Shown here: one piece after another, positions 33,828 through 47,800 of the stretch
How positions within the stretch are numbered: the first letter of the stretch is position 1
How the letters are laid out: each line of letters starts with the position of its first letter
Source: Cyanoderma ruficeps
Taxonomy: Eukaryota; Chordata; Aves; Passeriformes; Timaliidae
Length of the DNA: 64,000 bases
Assembly (NCBI GenBank): GCA_008694505.1
Contig: VZDJ01000034.1
Coordinates: 5,817,210-5,881,209 of the forward strand
Direction of reading: 5' to 3'
Translations under genes and position numbers: made by a program
The notes under the pieces: model-generated
The model's input: the letters and a program-made list of their open reading frames with translations, nothing else
What the model was told of the DNA's origin: nothing
The model's database searches: none

Positions 33828-36800
33828 AGCCCGGCCGGCCGGGCCGTGTGCGGGTTCCCAGGGCAGGCTCCGATTATCGCTGCGGGCTCGCCGGGGCAGC
33901 CGCGCTGGCTGTGCGGGGTCTGCGCTCCCCGCCGCGGGTTCCGCAGCTCCGAGGAGCGCACCTTACAAGGTCTGGCTCCTGTGTCGCTTTTCTTGCTACA
34001 TAAACCTCTGCGAATACAACGGGGACTTACATAATCCTGTGTGCGAGGGACCGGGGCTGTTGTTGTAAGGTCAGCCCTGCTGTAGCCTCCTGCTGGACTG
34101 ACTGTGCCGTGTTCTGTCCTTATTCCCTGGCTGAACTGGCCCTGCCTGATTCAAAACCTGTGAATTGTCTGAGCCGTGGCTCGAGATAAGGAAGTTTACA
34201 AATGAGTGTGAAGATGGGAGTTGCTCCGTGGAGAATGATCATCTCTTTTTTTTTTTTTCCCATGATAGCGATGTGGGATGGCTCAATGAACCTTTTGTCC
34301 CAGGAGTAATTTGTGTCTTTCCCACCCCTCTAACGCCTGATTTCTCCACCAGTTGCAGCATTGCCAAGCTCAGTAGCTCAGCCTTGCTGGTGTGAGTTGG
34401 CTGCTGCATCACCAGGACCAAACTGGAGCCCCCAGTAGGAGAGGTCTGGCTGTGGGATGGCCCCAGTGGCTCTCCCGGCCTGCAGGGAAGGACATTTCCG
34501 TGGTGAGTTAGTGAGGGAACAGCCGGGAATGCTGTTCTCAAAGTCAATGGGAAGCACCGAAGTGGAAGAGCATCTTCCTGAGCTTCCAGTGGCCCTGCCC
34601 TGTCCCTCCCTGCCCTGCCCAGGCTCCCGGCCCCGGTGCTGATGGATGCCTAAAGCAGCAGCAATTTACTCCTCTCCCCCCTCGGAGGGAGGGGATGAGC
34701 TGCAGTATCCTCAGGGGATGCTGGGTGCTTGCAGTGCAGCAGCAGCAGCCTCTGCAGCCTCTCTGCCCTGCTCTGGAGGTTTCTGAAGTGCTCTGTAATG
34801 TGCTTTGCAGCCTGTTTGTAAACTCCTGCTGGACACTTCTGAGACGTGGGCTCGTGTTCCAGGAGCTGGCCAGCTGATCGCTGCTGCCTTTGTGTGCAGC
34901 CGCTGCTGCTGCTGCGTGTGGGGAACGGCCTCTGCTTGTTGCTCTCCTGTGTCTGGGTTGTTTTTTTTTTCCCTGGGCTCTATTTCCCTTCCTCAGGAAA
35001 AGTGAAAGCAGTCTGCAAGGTCTGCTTGTCTTGTGAGGGCTAATTAAGAATTCATGAAGTTCCTGGAATTTAAAATCTGCAGCTTCTGAGGCAGCGAGGG
35101 TGCTGTGCCAGGGTTTGTGACCGTGTGCAGACAGTGCTGACAGATAATATTCCAAGTCACAATGTAGTTTTTGAACGGAATGGAGGATGTTCTGTGGCTC
35201 TCTGGGGTTTGTGTCTTGGGCAGATTTTGTGGCTGGTGCCTCTGCAGACGCTGGGATTGGCACCTGATGGGCTCGGGGAGGCCAGTGCCGTGGTGGTTGT
35301 AACTCTGGGCTGTGGTGTATTTGTACTTGCTGAGCCTGGAGTCACCCGGGGCTTGTGTTGACAGGGCTGAGGATTAGCTGGGGCTGGCAGGGAGCAGCAA
35401 TGAGATGATTTCAGTGGGGCTGAGCTTATCCTCGTGTCCTGTGGCAGGAGCCTTGTGCATTAGCTGGCAGAGCAGTGGGGGAACAGCTGGCTGGACCTGC
35501 ATGAGCCGTGGGTTTCCCAAAGCTCTGGCTGTGGCTGCCTGTGGAGCTGCTGCCCTCCTCCCCTGAGTGTCCAGGTGTGGATGGAGCTCAACCCACCGCT
35601 CACCTTGCCAGAGTCAGACCAGCCGTGGCAGACAAAGCTGTGTGATGCCTGCAGAATAGAAGTGAGTAAGTGTCTGGTACCAGGCTGCAGCCACTGGGTT
35701 CCTCTGCTGGTGGCCTTTGCAGAGTGAGCTCATGTCAAGGTGTTGACTCACTTCCAGTCACTGCACTGCTCTGGAAAACAAAGAAATCTTCCCTTCAGTT
35801 ACTCCATGTGAGTAACTGCTCCAGCTGCCTCTGTTTCCATGAATAATTGCTGGGGGAAGAGTGCAGTTGTCCTTAACAGGGATGAGATATGTGCTACAGG
35901 TAATGGCCAAATGCTCTCTGCTGAGTGTGAGAAAATACAGCTAAAAAAAATAATAGTTCCCAAGCACACGGTGGGGAAAATGTGCCACTGTTAACTGTGT
36001 TTTCCCAGGGACTACTAAAACATCCATTCCCTTTTAACTCTGTACTGCTCTGCCCTTAATGGCCATGCTTTGGAAACTCCTGGGATAAAGTAAATTGCTC
36101 TGTGGCATCGGTCAGAAAATTCTCTTGCAGACTAAGTGGTTTTATACAGCAAAAAGAAAACCCCTCATTCTGGGTGTTAATTGGGTGCAGGAGCTGCTTT
36201 TATCTGCACCTCTGGGGTGGCGTGGGCTGCCTGAGTGTTTAAGGGAAGAGGAGACAGAAGGAATTTCCCCAGAACTGGTTTGGTGTGAGCTGGCTGACGT
36301 TTGGAGGCGCATCCCCGGCAGGTGAGGGCAGTGAGGGAGGCACTGCCAGAGCTGCACCCCGAGCAGTGTCCTGCTCCCAGGGAGACTGGGTGAGGCTGTG
36401 CCAGCCCTGGGGGCCGCAGGATGCCCCTGCAGAGCCTTTGGGAGGAGCAGAGGGAAGGACAATGTCCTTGAGCTCTCAGGGATGAGCTGGTGCAGTATCC
36501 CAGCCCTGCTGGGGACAGCTCTGTCACCCTCTGTCCTGCCTGTGCAGGGCTCTCCAGCCCGGCTGGTGCTTTGTGGCACCCTGGCAGTTTGTGAGCCCCC
36601 AGGATTTGTGTGGAGGGATGAGGGCAGGGCTGGGGGCTGAGCCTTCCTGGACATCTGCCCCGTGTGTGGCCCTGCTCCCAGCACTCAGGAGTCCCCAGGG
36701 GCAGGGGATGGAGCTCCTGCCTTGCCTGTCTGGTGGCTGAGGCTGGGCTGGATGCTCATGTCAGGGTTTATTTGAAGTGCCCCATTCTGGCAGTGGGGTG

Positions 36801-38585
36801 GAAAAGGTGGGAAGTGTCTTTAGTGTGCACAGTGTGGGAGTGCCCAGTGAGGAGCTGGGCTGTGGCAAGGCAGTGTCTTGCCAGTGTTCCATTCATGTGG
36901 GAGATGCCTCATCATCATCATCCTCCCTTCTGGTTTTGTGTGTTGTACTTCAGAAGGTCAGTTTCAGAGGTTTTTGGATTAGCATCTTCTTCTCATTTAA
37001 CAGAGAAACTGCCAGATGTCTTTGCCTTGGCTTTTTTCCTGAATGCTGGAGAGTTTGTCCACTGACATTTCCTTGTCTCATGGCTTTGTGAGTTTTTTGT
37101 GCTCTGGAGCACGGGAGGAAGGCTCCAAGCTGGAACAGTGCTGATGCTGCTGTGTACCAGTGAAACTTCCCCTGGGAGGAGAAGGTGACACATTTCTTTG
37201 CCCTCTCACAAAGCTTTCTCTTTAAAGGGAACGCTTTTTACTTAAACAAACAAACAAAGAGACCCCAACAACCGCCACCATCTGCCGGATACCAGAGTGA
37301 GAGCAGCTGAGAGCTTTGGGGTGGGAGGTGTTGATGCCTGAACGGAGTTACCAAACATGGGCTTTTTCTTTTAGCCTGGAAGGGGAATTTGATGAAGCCT
37401 CTAAGTCAGAGCAGCTGTGTCGATGTTAGCTTCAAACTGCTTTCTTTGGAGAGCTGGTATGTTATCAAGGCAGGAATCTGTCCTGAGGAGATCCCAGATG
37501 GGGCCTGGACACCATAAATGTACAAAGGCACTCAGTTGCACAAAAACTGCAGGAACAACTTCGTTCTGAAGAACGTGAGCCACAGATGGTCAACAGCCAA
37601 GAAAAGCAAGCGAGGGGTAAGGCCAAGCTTTCCCTACATGAGGAGCCTGCACTGGTCTCAGATGTTTAGAAATTCTTGGTTTAAACTTCTGCAAACTTCA
37701 CTCTGGATAAGTTCTGGTTTGAATGGCCTCTCTTGTAAATTAAAATCTGCTTAATGCAGAGATGTGGAAAACGCCTGCATCCCAACTGCAGGGTTTGGGG
37801 GTTTGTAGCAGGCCCTGGAGTTTGCCAGAGTGTGGTTCTGGCCGAGATGCCCTGATTCATTGCTGGGTCCTGCCTTGGGCCCCCCGTGCTGCAGGGAGGG
37901 CGGCATTGCTGCTCAGTCAGAAGAGGATAATGACCCTTGAAATGCTTCCCTGCCTGTGCTCCTTCCTGCTGGGCCGTGGGGCCACGGGCTGTGGGCACAG
38001 CATGGGCTGTGCTGTGTTGTCAGTGCATGGAGAATCCCCCTGATATTCACTCACCCCGTGGTGTTTCGAGGCTGAACCAGCGCTGTTATTGCATGTGGAC
38101 AATGAGGGAGGGGTTGCTTTGTTCCATGCCAATCCCAGGGTGGTCCTGCATCTGGGAATTGAAGATTCAAGGGGAGCCCATGTAAAGAAACGCTCAAAAC
38201 TTTGTGACCAGCTGGTGAGGGAGAGGTGAGCTGGGCTGGCAGGATTTGTGTCTGTCCCAGTTCCTGTAAACTCGAGCAGCTGCAGACTAAACCTGCTGAC
38301 CCTTGTGCTGAGAAGAGGTTGTGGGGCTGTGGGAATCCAGAAAGTACCTGGCTGGATGCCTGTGGCCAGGAAATGGAATGGCTTGGGGCTTCTGCTGTGG
38401 GGCTGTGTGACAGGCACGAGCTGCCCCAGGCTGAGCTGTCACCCTGTCCCAGCCCTGAGCCCTGGGCTCCTCGCCTGGTGTCCCCACAGTGTCACTGCTC
38501 CTGTCCTGGGGCTGTTCATTGGCACACTGTGCTCTTCCAGCTGGAGCAGATGGGAGCTGGGGGTGGGATCCTGAAGGAGCCAGGT

Positions 38586-38662
38586 CCCCTCTGTCTGCTG
38601 TCCCCTCTGTCTGCTGTCCCCTCTGTCTGCTGTCCCCTCTGTCTGCTGTCCCCTCTGTCTGA
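38586..38662. repeat. 16-bp minisatellite
   Basis: There are four exact copies of CTGTCTGCTGTCCCCT starting at 38591, plus partial copies at each end. Confidence 0.97.
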
Positions 38663-38722
38663 CACCTCTCCATGTTCCTGGAGTGCTGTGCTTCCCTCTG
38701 GCAGTGAGACCAGAGGGGCTGG

Positions 38723-38960
38723 GGGGGTTTCAGCCCCAGCCCCAGCTCTGGTGTTGGTTCGGGGGTTTTGGGGGGTTCAGCCCCAGCCCTGGTGTTGGTT
38801 CAGGGGCTGTGGGGGGTTCAGCCCCAGCCCTGGTGTTGATTCAGGGGCTGTGGGGGGTTCAGCCCCAGCTCTGGTGTTGGTTCAGGGGTTTTGGGGGGGT
38901 TCAGCCCCAGCTCTGGTGTTGATTCAGGGTTTTGGGGGGTTCAGCCCCAGCTCTGTTGTC
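38723..38960. repeat. 36-39-bp minisatellite
   Basis: There are six copies of a unit of the form GGGGGGTTCAGCCCCAGC, then TCTGGTGTTGGTTCAGGG, differing mainly in G-run length and in GGTT versus GATT. Confidence 0.93.
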
Positions 38961-40025
38961 GGTTCAGGCATCTCCCAGCCCGTGGCAGCTCGGCTGAGGC
39001 TGGGCCTGGGAGCAGAGGGGCAGGAGGGCTGCACACATGGCAGGATTGCAGCAGGATATTGCTGCAGGGTCAGGAATGTGGCACGCTGGCCTGCCAAGGC
39101 ACAGCTGCTGTGCAGAAGGTAAAAAGGGGCAGCTGATTTCTCTGAAGTGACTCTGAGCTTGGATGAAGTGGAAATCTGGGGAGTGGGGACAGACCAGCCC
39201 TGATCAGCTGCTGGGTTTCCAAACCAAGGTGTGGGTTTGACCTGCTGAGGGTTGGGGTGGGGAGAAGGAGGAAGGGCAGGCTGTGAATCTTATGTTTTTA
39301 AATGTATCAGTGACTGAGATCCATCCTGGGGCTTGGATCCTGTCATTTCTTGGTAGCTGCCCCAGCTAACTGATCTTCAGAGGATCCACCCTAGGACCAA
39401 CAAGCTGCTGAATAGTTGGATTTTTTTGACTGTGTCAAGGAGCAGCTTTGGAAGGGACGGAGAACTTTCCTGGACGATTCTCCCAGCTGCATCTTCCCTC
39501 TGTCAGAGGCTCTGTGTCAGTCAGCGTGGCCGTGCTGGTGTTCTGTTCCCTGGCCAGCAGCACTGCCAGCTGCCTGCAGCTGCTCCTGCTGCTGAGATTG
39601 GCAAAGGGGCAGGTCCTGTGTGCCCACAGTGCCCACACAAGCCCAAATCCGCACCTCTGGCACGAGTAACAGCCAGGTGAAACCCGAGGCTTTATCTGGG
39701 GAATCTGCTAGAGCCCGGCCGACACGGAACTGGATTTGCAGGAGGCACAGCTCCGTGTGTCAACACTGCCCGTGGGAGGGGAGCTCCTGGGGAGATTGCC
39801 TGGAAGGAGCAGTGCCCACGGCTGCAGGGAGGCCGGGGTTGTGCAACTGCCCTCTCCAGAGCTGGGCACTGCCCGGGGGAGCTCGGCAGCTGTGCCGTGT
39901 CACCCCAGGATGGCAGAGACCTGCCAGGAGCTGCAGGGAGTGCTGCCAGGGTGGGTTTGCTCACTCTGGGAGGAAAGCTGTGCTGCTGGGGCACGTGGGT
40001 GCACTCTTGGTGTACGCATTGCACA

Positions 40026-40466
40026 CAATCACAGAATCACCAGGCTGGAAAAGACCTCCAAGATCAAGTCCAGCCCAGCCCCAACACCTCAGCTAAACCC
40101 TGGCCCTGAGTGCCACATCCAGTCTGCTTTAAACACACCCAGGGATGGTGAATCCATCACCTCCCTGGGCAGACCATTCCAGTCCTTTATCACCCTTTCT
40201 GTAAAAAACCTTTTCCTGATATCCAACCTGGATTTCCCTTGGCTCAGCCTGAGGCTGTGTCCTCTCATTCTGTCAGTTGTTGTCTGGAGAAACAGACCAG
40301 CCCCACCTGAGCACAGCCACCCTTCAGGAGTTGGAGAGAGTGATCAGGACACCTCTGAGCCTCCTTTTCTCCAGGCTGAACAACCCCAGCTCCCTCAGCC
40401 CTTCCTCACAGGGTTTGTGCTCTGAGCCCCTCACCAACCTTGTTGCCTCCTCTGGATTTCCTCTGT
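40026..40466 (-). mobile_element. CR1 LINE 3' fragment (about 440 bp)
   Basis: This is the longest CR1 piece in the window. On the plus strand it starts ATCACAGAATCACCAGGCTG and proceeds through GGAAAAGACCTCCAAGATCA, the CCTCCCTGGGCAGACCATTC block and CTGTAAAAAACCTTTTCCTG. It then covers CTCAGCCTGAGGCTGTGTCC and the 3' end of the former ORF2 region (TTTTCTCCAGGCTGAACAAC). It is 5'-truncated and non-coding, as almost all avian CR1 copies are. It lies in the SPSB1 intron. Confidence 0.93.
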
Positions 40467-43400
40467 AAGGATTTCCTGCTGCGTTTTCTGCAGAAGGGAA
40501 ATCGGCTGTGACTCATGAGGTGCCTTCCATCTGTGCCCCTTGGTGTGGGGATGTGTTCCCTGCCAGGCACAGCAGCTCAGCCTCCTGCTGTGGCACAGAA
40601 CCCGTGGATTAAACAGAATTTCCACTGGCTGCACACTGGGATGTGGCAGCAGCCCCTGGCTAAGCTGAGCAGGTTGGGCTTTAGGCCAGAGGTGTGGCAA
40701 GACTTTTGGGATGCACCCAGGAACAGGCAAGAGCAAAGTGAGGTGTGTGTCTTATCCTCTGCTGTACTGTGTTTCCTGGAATAAACATTGCAACACTTTT
40801 CTGCTCAAATGGAGAAGAATTGCAGGTTTTGGTGAGAAATCAGAATTGAATGGCTCTTGGAGCTTTAGGAGGAGATTTCCTGATGCAGGTGGGCACTGGA
40901 GAGCAATGTGTGTGTATTAGGACAGAGGACAAATCCCGTGTATTTAAGAGAGGAGAATGGGGTTTAAGCTTACCCCATTCAGGAGGAGAGGAAGGTTTTA
41001 TAACCAGCACTTGTTCAGAGGCATGTGCTCTTATGTTATTTGGATTAGGCTGTCTTCAAACTTGGCAAAAGCTCCAACCAATCCTCAGTCTAGACTGGCT
41101 TTGAAAGAATCCCTGGCCTCATGGGAATCCCCATTTGAAGGTGCAGAACAGCCCAGCAGCAGGCACAGCAGTGACTGTATTGCCATAACAGCCTTCCCGA
41201 CAGGAAAATGTTCAGTGTGCTCTTAAATCTTGTTTTGGCACACCTGAGAGGGCCCCAGAACGACTCTGTGACAGGAAAGGTGTCTGAGCCAGGCTCGTGG
41301 TGCCACAGAGGTGTCGAGTGGCAGTCCTGGGGCCCAGCAGGTGGCAGGGTGGCAGCAGGGACAGGGTGGCCTTGCAGGTCCCTCAGTGGAAGGTCTGACA
41401 GAAGAGCTGGGCAGTCCAATAACCTGTGCCTGGATGAATTTCCCCAGGGTGAACAGCTCCACGGAAAGAACTGTCTGAGGCAGCTGTGCCCAGTCCGGGC
41501 TGGGGTCTCCGAGGGGTTGGTGTTATCTGGGGGGTGGGTTCAGTTTGTGTTTTCACTGGGTGTGGTGTCACTGAACTGACTGCAGGAACAAAGCCCCGAG
41601 GTGAGTTTAGTCTGAGGTTTTAAAGGAGGAAAAGGCTGCTGGCTGTGGTGGCCCTGTTGGATGTCCCAGACAGTTTACATCCCTGTGTTTGGGGCTGGTG
41701 GGTGGCTGTGGTTTTCTCATGGCTTCCACACTGGTGTGAGCACACAGCAAACCTTGGCCAGGCCAGCCTGGACAGGAGGAGTAAGAACTTCAGCAGCAGC
41801 CAAGAAACAGCTGAAGATGCTTTGACTGAGGCTGAGCAGCCTCAGCAAAGAGAGAAGGCTCCACAGTGCAGGCAGCAGCCAGCACAGCTGCCTTATCTCT
41901 GCTATTCTTGATCTCTAGACCTTGGAAAAGCAAGGCAGCTCCTCTTCTCTGCGTGTCCCTGGGTGGATTGAGTGCATCTTGCTTAAGAACAGATCTTTTG
42001 ACTGTTTCTACAAGGCTTCCTCGTCTCCGTTTCTTAACTTCCATTAACCTGTTTCAAACCTGGTTTTCTGACTGGAAACTTTCCATTGATGTCATGGGAG
42101 CTTTTCTGTGGCCCACATCAAACAGCTGGGTTCACCAGGAATTAAGTGACTCTACAAATGTTTATGTTAAACACTTCTTTGGCAGGCATGTTGACTTATG
42201 GGGACCTGTGATGGCTGTGGTATGTAGGGAGGAGAGGTTGGCTGGACAGTTTTTGTCTTGCCTTTGAACTCTGGGAGTGCTGGCAGCTGTTTGGTGCCGA
42301 GATCAGGGCTCAGGGGTGTTTCATCACTGACACTGCACTGCTTCTTGGCCGTAAAACTGGAGAGGTTTCTCAGTGGGTCAGCTCAGTGGAGAGGACCCAG
42401 ATGGCAAAGCCTGGACAGGCACAGCAGGGAGCTGCTGGTGTAATTACAGGTGTGGAATTTTGTTGTTTCAGAGGGGAAACCCACAGTTTAGTCTGCTGAG
42501 AAGCCCCAGGGAGGGGAGGAAGGACGTGCACGTTCTTCAGACCCTGCTTACTCAGCCCTCTGTGGTGGTGTCAGGGTTGGGAAGGTGGAGACAGAAGGGA
42601 CAAAAACCACCTTGGCATTCCCTGTCACCACCAAACAGAGCCCAGACACTGAGCAGTGGCTGCCTGGTCCCTCCCCTGCAGGAGGTCGTGCCTTGAGCTG
42701 CAGCTGAGCCTTGGCACACTGGAGGTGGTGAGGAAACCACTTTAAATATCACTGGAATGGCTGAGCTCAGGCTCGTGAGGCTGCTGCTGAGGAGTGAATT
42801 TCTCAGGGTGTCCCAGTAAGACCGAGGGGTGAATTTCACCCCTTGCCACTCGAGCCAGTGCTGCAGCCACTGAGCAATGCTGCACGGCATGTCTTGGTCA
42901 CTTGTTTTGGCAAAAACATTTGTTCTGTGTTACCACAACTGCTATTTCCAGGAAGAAGTTGCTCTGGGATATCTGGCCCCCTCACAGTGCAGATGTCCTC
43001 TGAAAGCAGCGTGTGCATTCCTGCAGCCACAGTTTGTACAATGTGCTTTTATCCTCTTCATTTTGGGGCACTCCGCACTTAAATCTGATTTGTCCCATTG
43101 AGCTTTTAGGGATAAAATTTCAAGCAGGCAAGCTAGAAAGGCTTTTAGAATTGCTGCTTTGTGGAGCCTTTTGGTGGGTGATTTGAGAATCCAGCCAAAG
43201 CTTTCGGGTCACCCTGCCCGTCTCCAACCACCACAGCAATTTCCAGGGACCCTTTCAGGTGATGGTGAAAGCAAAACATTTCATCACCACGCTGAGCCTG
43301 CACTCCCTGCCAGCTCCTGTGAGATGTGCAGTGTCTCTCCCTAATTATGGGATGTCCCGGGTCAATTATAGCTAAACACAGAGTCCAACCGTGTCATTAA

Positions 43401-44734
43401 GCTTTTTTGGCTAATGACAAGTCAGGAGTCCAGCATCATCCCGGCATGCTCAGCTCTGGGGAGCTGCTGAGTGTGTTCCAGTAAAGCTGGCAGCGTGAGC
43501 CGTCTCTTGTGCAATCTGTCTGCCAGGAATATCCTCTTAGTTCAGCATTTGGGAGCTGCTGGGCCATCCCTCCTTGCTGCTGTGTGTTCCTGGCCCCGCT
43601 GAGCCTGCTGCTGGAGTGCTTTGCTGAATGTTGACAAATGTCTCGCTGGCACTGCTCTGTTCCGTGTTTATCCAGCTCTTTCCCCGGGTTTTTTGCTCCA
43701 AATGTTTGAGTTCCACGGCTCCTGGCAGCTGCCTGAGGAGTGGGAGGCGAGCACCACATCCTCCTGGAGGCTGGCAGGGCTGGGTCAGGCAGAGGGCACC
43801 GTGCTGCCTCCAAACCCTCAAAGGCCACAGGGAGCAGCTTTCCCCATCGTGCTCCGCAGGGCAGGGCTGGGGATCCGTGCCTCGCTCCTTCCACTGCAGC
43901 AGCTGATCCTGAGCGCAGCCCCTGCGGGGAACAGCCTGTCCCGGGCAGAGGAGGAATGTCAGAGCTGTGCCCTGGGCTCTGCTCTCCTCTGCTGGCTGCA
44001 CCACCACCCACTGATGCCCAGAGGAGCAGGAGGGGCTCTGCCGTGCGGGCACTGCCCCCTCTGCTGTGGGAGAGCTCCAGGAAGCTCCGGAGACTTGGGG
44101 GAAGGAAAAAGGAGCTGGAAGCTGAGGCAGGGATGCTGGGGGTTGGCAAACCCGGGTTCTGGGTGACCCTGGTACAGAAACTTTGGGTTTGTCCGGGCTC
44201 TTCACCTCGACTGGCTGCTGCGGCAATCGCAGAAGAGGAATTGCATCTTCTGGCTATGTTGTTGGATTTGGAAAGGGTTTTTCCACAGCTTTTGTTATGT
44301 TTAAGGGTGGTTGTTGTTCCCAGATTAAACTTGAATAGAAAACACAAGGCTGCTGCCAGCTTTCTGTCACAGACACCTTTTATCTTAAATTCATCTCCTC
44401 CAAGCAGATGCTGCTTTCATTTCTTCTACTTTTTTTTTTTTCCTACAAGACTAAAATTAACAGCGCTTTGATGCAGGGGAATAAACTGTATTTCAAAGCA
44501 AAGTACCTAGTTAACTTTGATAATAAAACTGCCCGTTTTATCTTGGAGGTAATTCCGTGTTCCTTGGAAACAAATCTGAGAGCTGGAAGCTCCTGAACCC
44601 TGCTTGCTGCGAGTGAACATGCAGGTCCCTCCTTCCCTGGGAGCACCAGTGGCTCCTTTTGGGGTGGGAGGTGTGGATGGAGCTGAGCTGCAGGTGGGGC
44701 AGGAGGTGCCAGACATTGGTGTCAGTGCTTTGTG

Positions 44735-44832
44735 CAGGGTGTTTTCCTCCCAGGCTGTGGGTGAATTGTTCAGGGTGTTTTCCTCCCAGGCTGTGGGTGA
44801 ATTGTTCAGGGTGTTTTTCCTCCCAGGCTGTG
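44735..44832. repeat. 36-bp tandem repeat
   Basis: There are nearly three copies of CAGGGTGTTTTCCTCCCAGG followed by CTGTGGGTGAATTGTT. Confidence 0.95.
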
Positions 44833-47800
44833 GCCGGAGCTGTCAGAGGTGCCAAGCACACACAGCTGGAGGTGCAGCAGAGCAGGAGGAAGGGCTGAGG
44901 GGAACACGACCCCTCAGACCCCTCCCTGGGGCAGGGAAGCCATCCGTGTCCTCCAGCCACACTGAATTGTTCTTCCCTTCCTGCCTTCCAAGGCTTGTGC
45001 TGAGCACGGGGCTCATCCAGCTTTTGCCTTTCATCTTCCCCACTTGCAAAGACAAACCCTGGTCCTCAGTGCTTCCCAGAGGGTGATGTGGGGGCTGTTT
45101 CCAGGGGAGGTGGAAGCCTGTCCTCAGAGGGAGGACAGCTGATGGATGAGCCACAGCCTTGCTCATGGGCCAGGTGACTTCAGGGAATGGAGAATTCCTA
45201 AACTCAGCCCATGGCTGGCTTGGCCAGTGGCCAGGGCGTGGAAGAAAGGATGTTGTTGTCATCATTCAGCACGTTACAAGAAGTGTCTGATGCAGCAGAG
45301 GCACATCTGTGCAGGTCATGGCCCAAGATCTGAGAGCAGGGGTAGGGAAATACCTGCTGGAGCTCCCAGACCCACTGAGGGACACCATGAAGGTGTTTTT
45401 GCCCACGGGCAGGTGTTGGAGGCACTGGAGGATCTGCCAGGCTCTGGGGTTCTTGCTTTAAGGAACCTGACAGGGCCTGTGATGAGCCCTGCTCGGGATG
45501 CGTTGCAGGGGTGTTGACTGCTGAAAACATCCTTTTGCTAAGTGATCAGAATGGTTTCCTAAACAGCATGAAAAAGTCACTTCCTCAGTGACTCAGCTGT
45601 CTCCTCTTGTGAGGCTTTTGTCTCCAGTGGTGACACCCTCAGACTCCGCAGCCCTCGGGACAGGAAGGACCTGACTGTACTGTGAGAAATCCACTGGGGT
45701 CTTTGCACACAAGGATGCAACTTCAGTCCTTGTTCTCAACACTTAGGAAGGCCGGGATGAGGAGATCTGGGTGAATGTTGTAGAGGAATGCCGAGTTTTA
45801 CCATTGTCAAGGTAAGACAGCAAGGCAGGTGAGCTGAATTCATGTTTGTGTTGCTCAGAGAAATTTGCTGTGGTGTGAAGGCACCAACAGCTGGGAGCAG
45901 GGGTGGAGTGCACTTGTTTGGGATTGATTTGACCTGAGGATTGACACAAGATTCAGCCTGAGACTGGAATGGCTTGAGCAGGGAGGAAGATGCAGAACCC
46001 AAAGGATGAGGAGTTCTTCCACCATGGAGCTTGTCAGGCTTTGGATCCAGTCCTGGTTTTGAAGGTTTACAGGAGTGAACTGGTGAGAGAGGAGACAAGA
46101 TTGGGGTGCCAGGGGAGCAGGGATGGAGCTCAGGTTCAGTTCTGCCCTGATTTTGCTGCGTGTGCTGCTCTGGGCTCTGAATCAGAGCAGCATCCAGCTC
46201 CTGGATCTGCTGGGGGGGAGCAGAGGCTCTGCTGCAAGGGACCAGGAATTATTTGTTTCTACTACACGGCCCAGATTTCAGCGTTGCCTTTTCTGCCGTG
46301 ATGAGCAGCACCAGACACTTGCACAACTTCCCCTCTGGCAGGGATGTATTTGATGTAAATACATGTGCTGGAGCTTCAGACACAATAAACGTATTTGAGG
46401 GCAACAGGCTGAGTAATCTGGGGCTTGGCAGCTGCTCTGTTGTGGGGATTTTTGCTTTACTGTTAGCAGTGCTTGTGACATCCTTAAATGAAAAAAGGAA
46501 GAGACGGTAACTGAACAACCTTAATATTAAAATAGCTCCAGCTACAACTGCTTTAGCTGAGAGAAGGAATCCTGCCGGGTCTGTGTCAGGATCTGTGTCT
46601 CCTGACACGGGATTTTGTGTTGCCTTTAGGAGCAGGGATTGCACTGGGGACATTTTCATTTTCTGTTTGAGAAAGTCTCTTTGCTCTGCCCTGCTGCCAC
46701 CTGGGGAGGGACAGAAGGGGAGTTCTGGGCAGTGACTGCTGAGAACATGGATTTCCTTTAATGCAGCTGCTGCCAGCGAGAAACCGCAGTGATTCATGAG
46801 CTGGTTTTGGGAAAGCAGTGCCTTTTATCAGAAATTCTGTCCTGATGGCCTGCTGGTGGTGTTGGCCAGTCTCACAGCCAAAGCCAAAAAAGTGCTTTTG
46901 ATATCGGAGTGGAAACTCTGGGCAGGGGTAGAAACATCAAACTTCATTCTTTCCACCCACTGCTCCCCTCATTATCAGACAAAACTAATTAATACAGATA
47001 CTTAAACAGAGATGAGGGATGGACAGTGGGCAGTGTGGGCTGCGAATTAAGTGGGGAAATAACAAATAGCAGAGAGTTCTTGTGCAAGTTCTTGTGCAAT
47101 TACTCTGGATTATGTGGGCTTCTTTAATGCAAATAGTTCTGAACTTAAACATTTACTGTTTAAAATTCACGGTGGCTTAATTGTGGAGGAAATGCCTCTG
47201 TAAGTGCAGCCTGTCAAAGGGCTCCAGCGCTGGAGGGAAGGGCATTAGTGGCAGTTTTGACCAGGCCTTTCAAGTGCTGCTGGGTTATAAAGCCGGGGGG
47301 TTGTGTTTGCAATGTGCCCAGCCCAGATTTCAGCCTTAGAGGGTTGTGAGGCTTCCTCTGGAAGCCTTGGACACTGCCCAGGGAAAATCAGCTGAAGGAC
47401 AGGTACAGAGGTGTAGGGAAACAACCTCTGGAGATGTGAACGAAGGTTGCCTGTGACCTTTCTTCCTGCTCCTTGTGTGACTTATTTCTGATGGCTCTTA
47501 GTCTGCCAGCAGGTTATGGACACCTCTCGTGGGTGCACCTGGAGCTGTGGAAAGTCTGTGCCTTTTGCAGGTGGTGTCTCTGCTCAGGCTCAGCTGCTCT
47601 GCTGTCTCCTCCAAAAGAATTCTGTGTGGCACAAAGCTGAGCTTGACACCTCTCATCAGCATCAGTGTCCCCCCACCATGACCCGTCCCCAGGTCCTGCC
47701 CTGGCAGCCAGGGCTGTCTGCAGTCCCTGTGTGTGCTGCTAACCTGGCAGCCCCCGGTGGCTGCAGGGTGACCTGGCTGACACCTGAGCAGGTGACAATC

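Larger units (their letters stand above)
32900..33970 (+). promoter_or_regulatory. SPSB1: CpG-island promoter and probable non-coding exon 1 region of SPSB1
   Basis: This is over 1 kb of extremely CpG-rich DNA with GC boxes, simple repeats and a 26-base gap. It lies about 20 kb upstream of the SPSB1 coding exons on the same strand; human SPSB1 likewise starts in a CpG island followed by a very long first intron. I cannot place the transcription start or the exon 1 donor; a weak GGCACG|GTAGGA occurs at 33602/33603. The 389-codon open frame across the island contains the gap and is compositional. Confidence 0.6.

Noticed and set aside
32834..34003. 389-codon open frame through the SPSB1 CpG island
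   Set aside because: It starts in a CR1 fragment, contains the N gap and consists of low-complexity Arg/Gly/Pro/Ala sequence.
38226..39122. 298-codon open frame in the SPSB1 intron
   Set aside because: It consists mostly of the 16-bp and 36-39-bp minisatellites; no domain.
43740..44471. 243-codon open frame in the SPSB1 intron
   Set aside because: There is no recognisable domain and it ends in a low-complexity T-rich tract. It could only be revived by transcript evidence.
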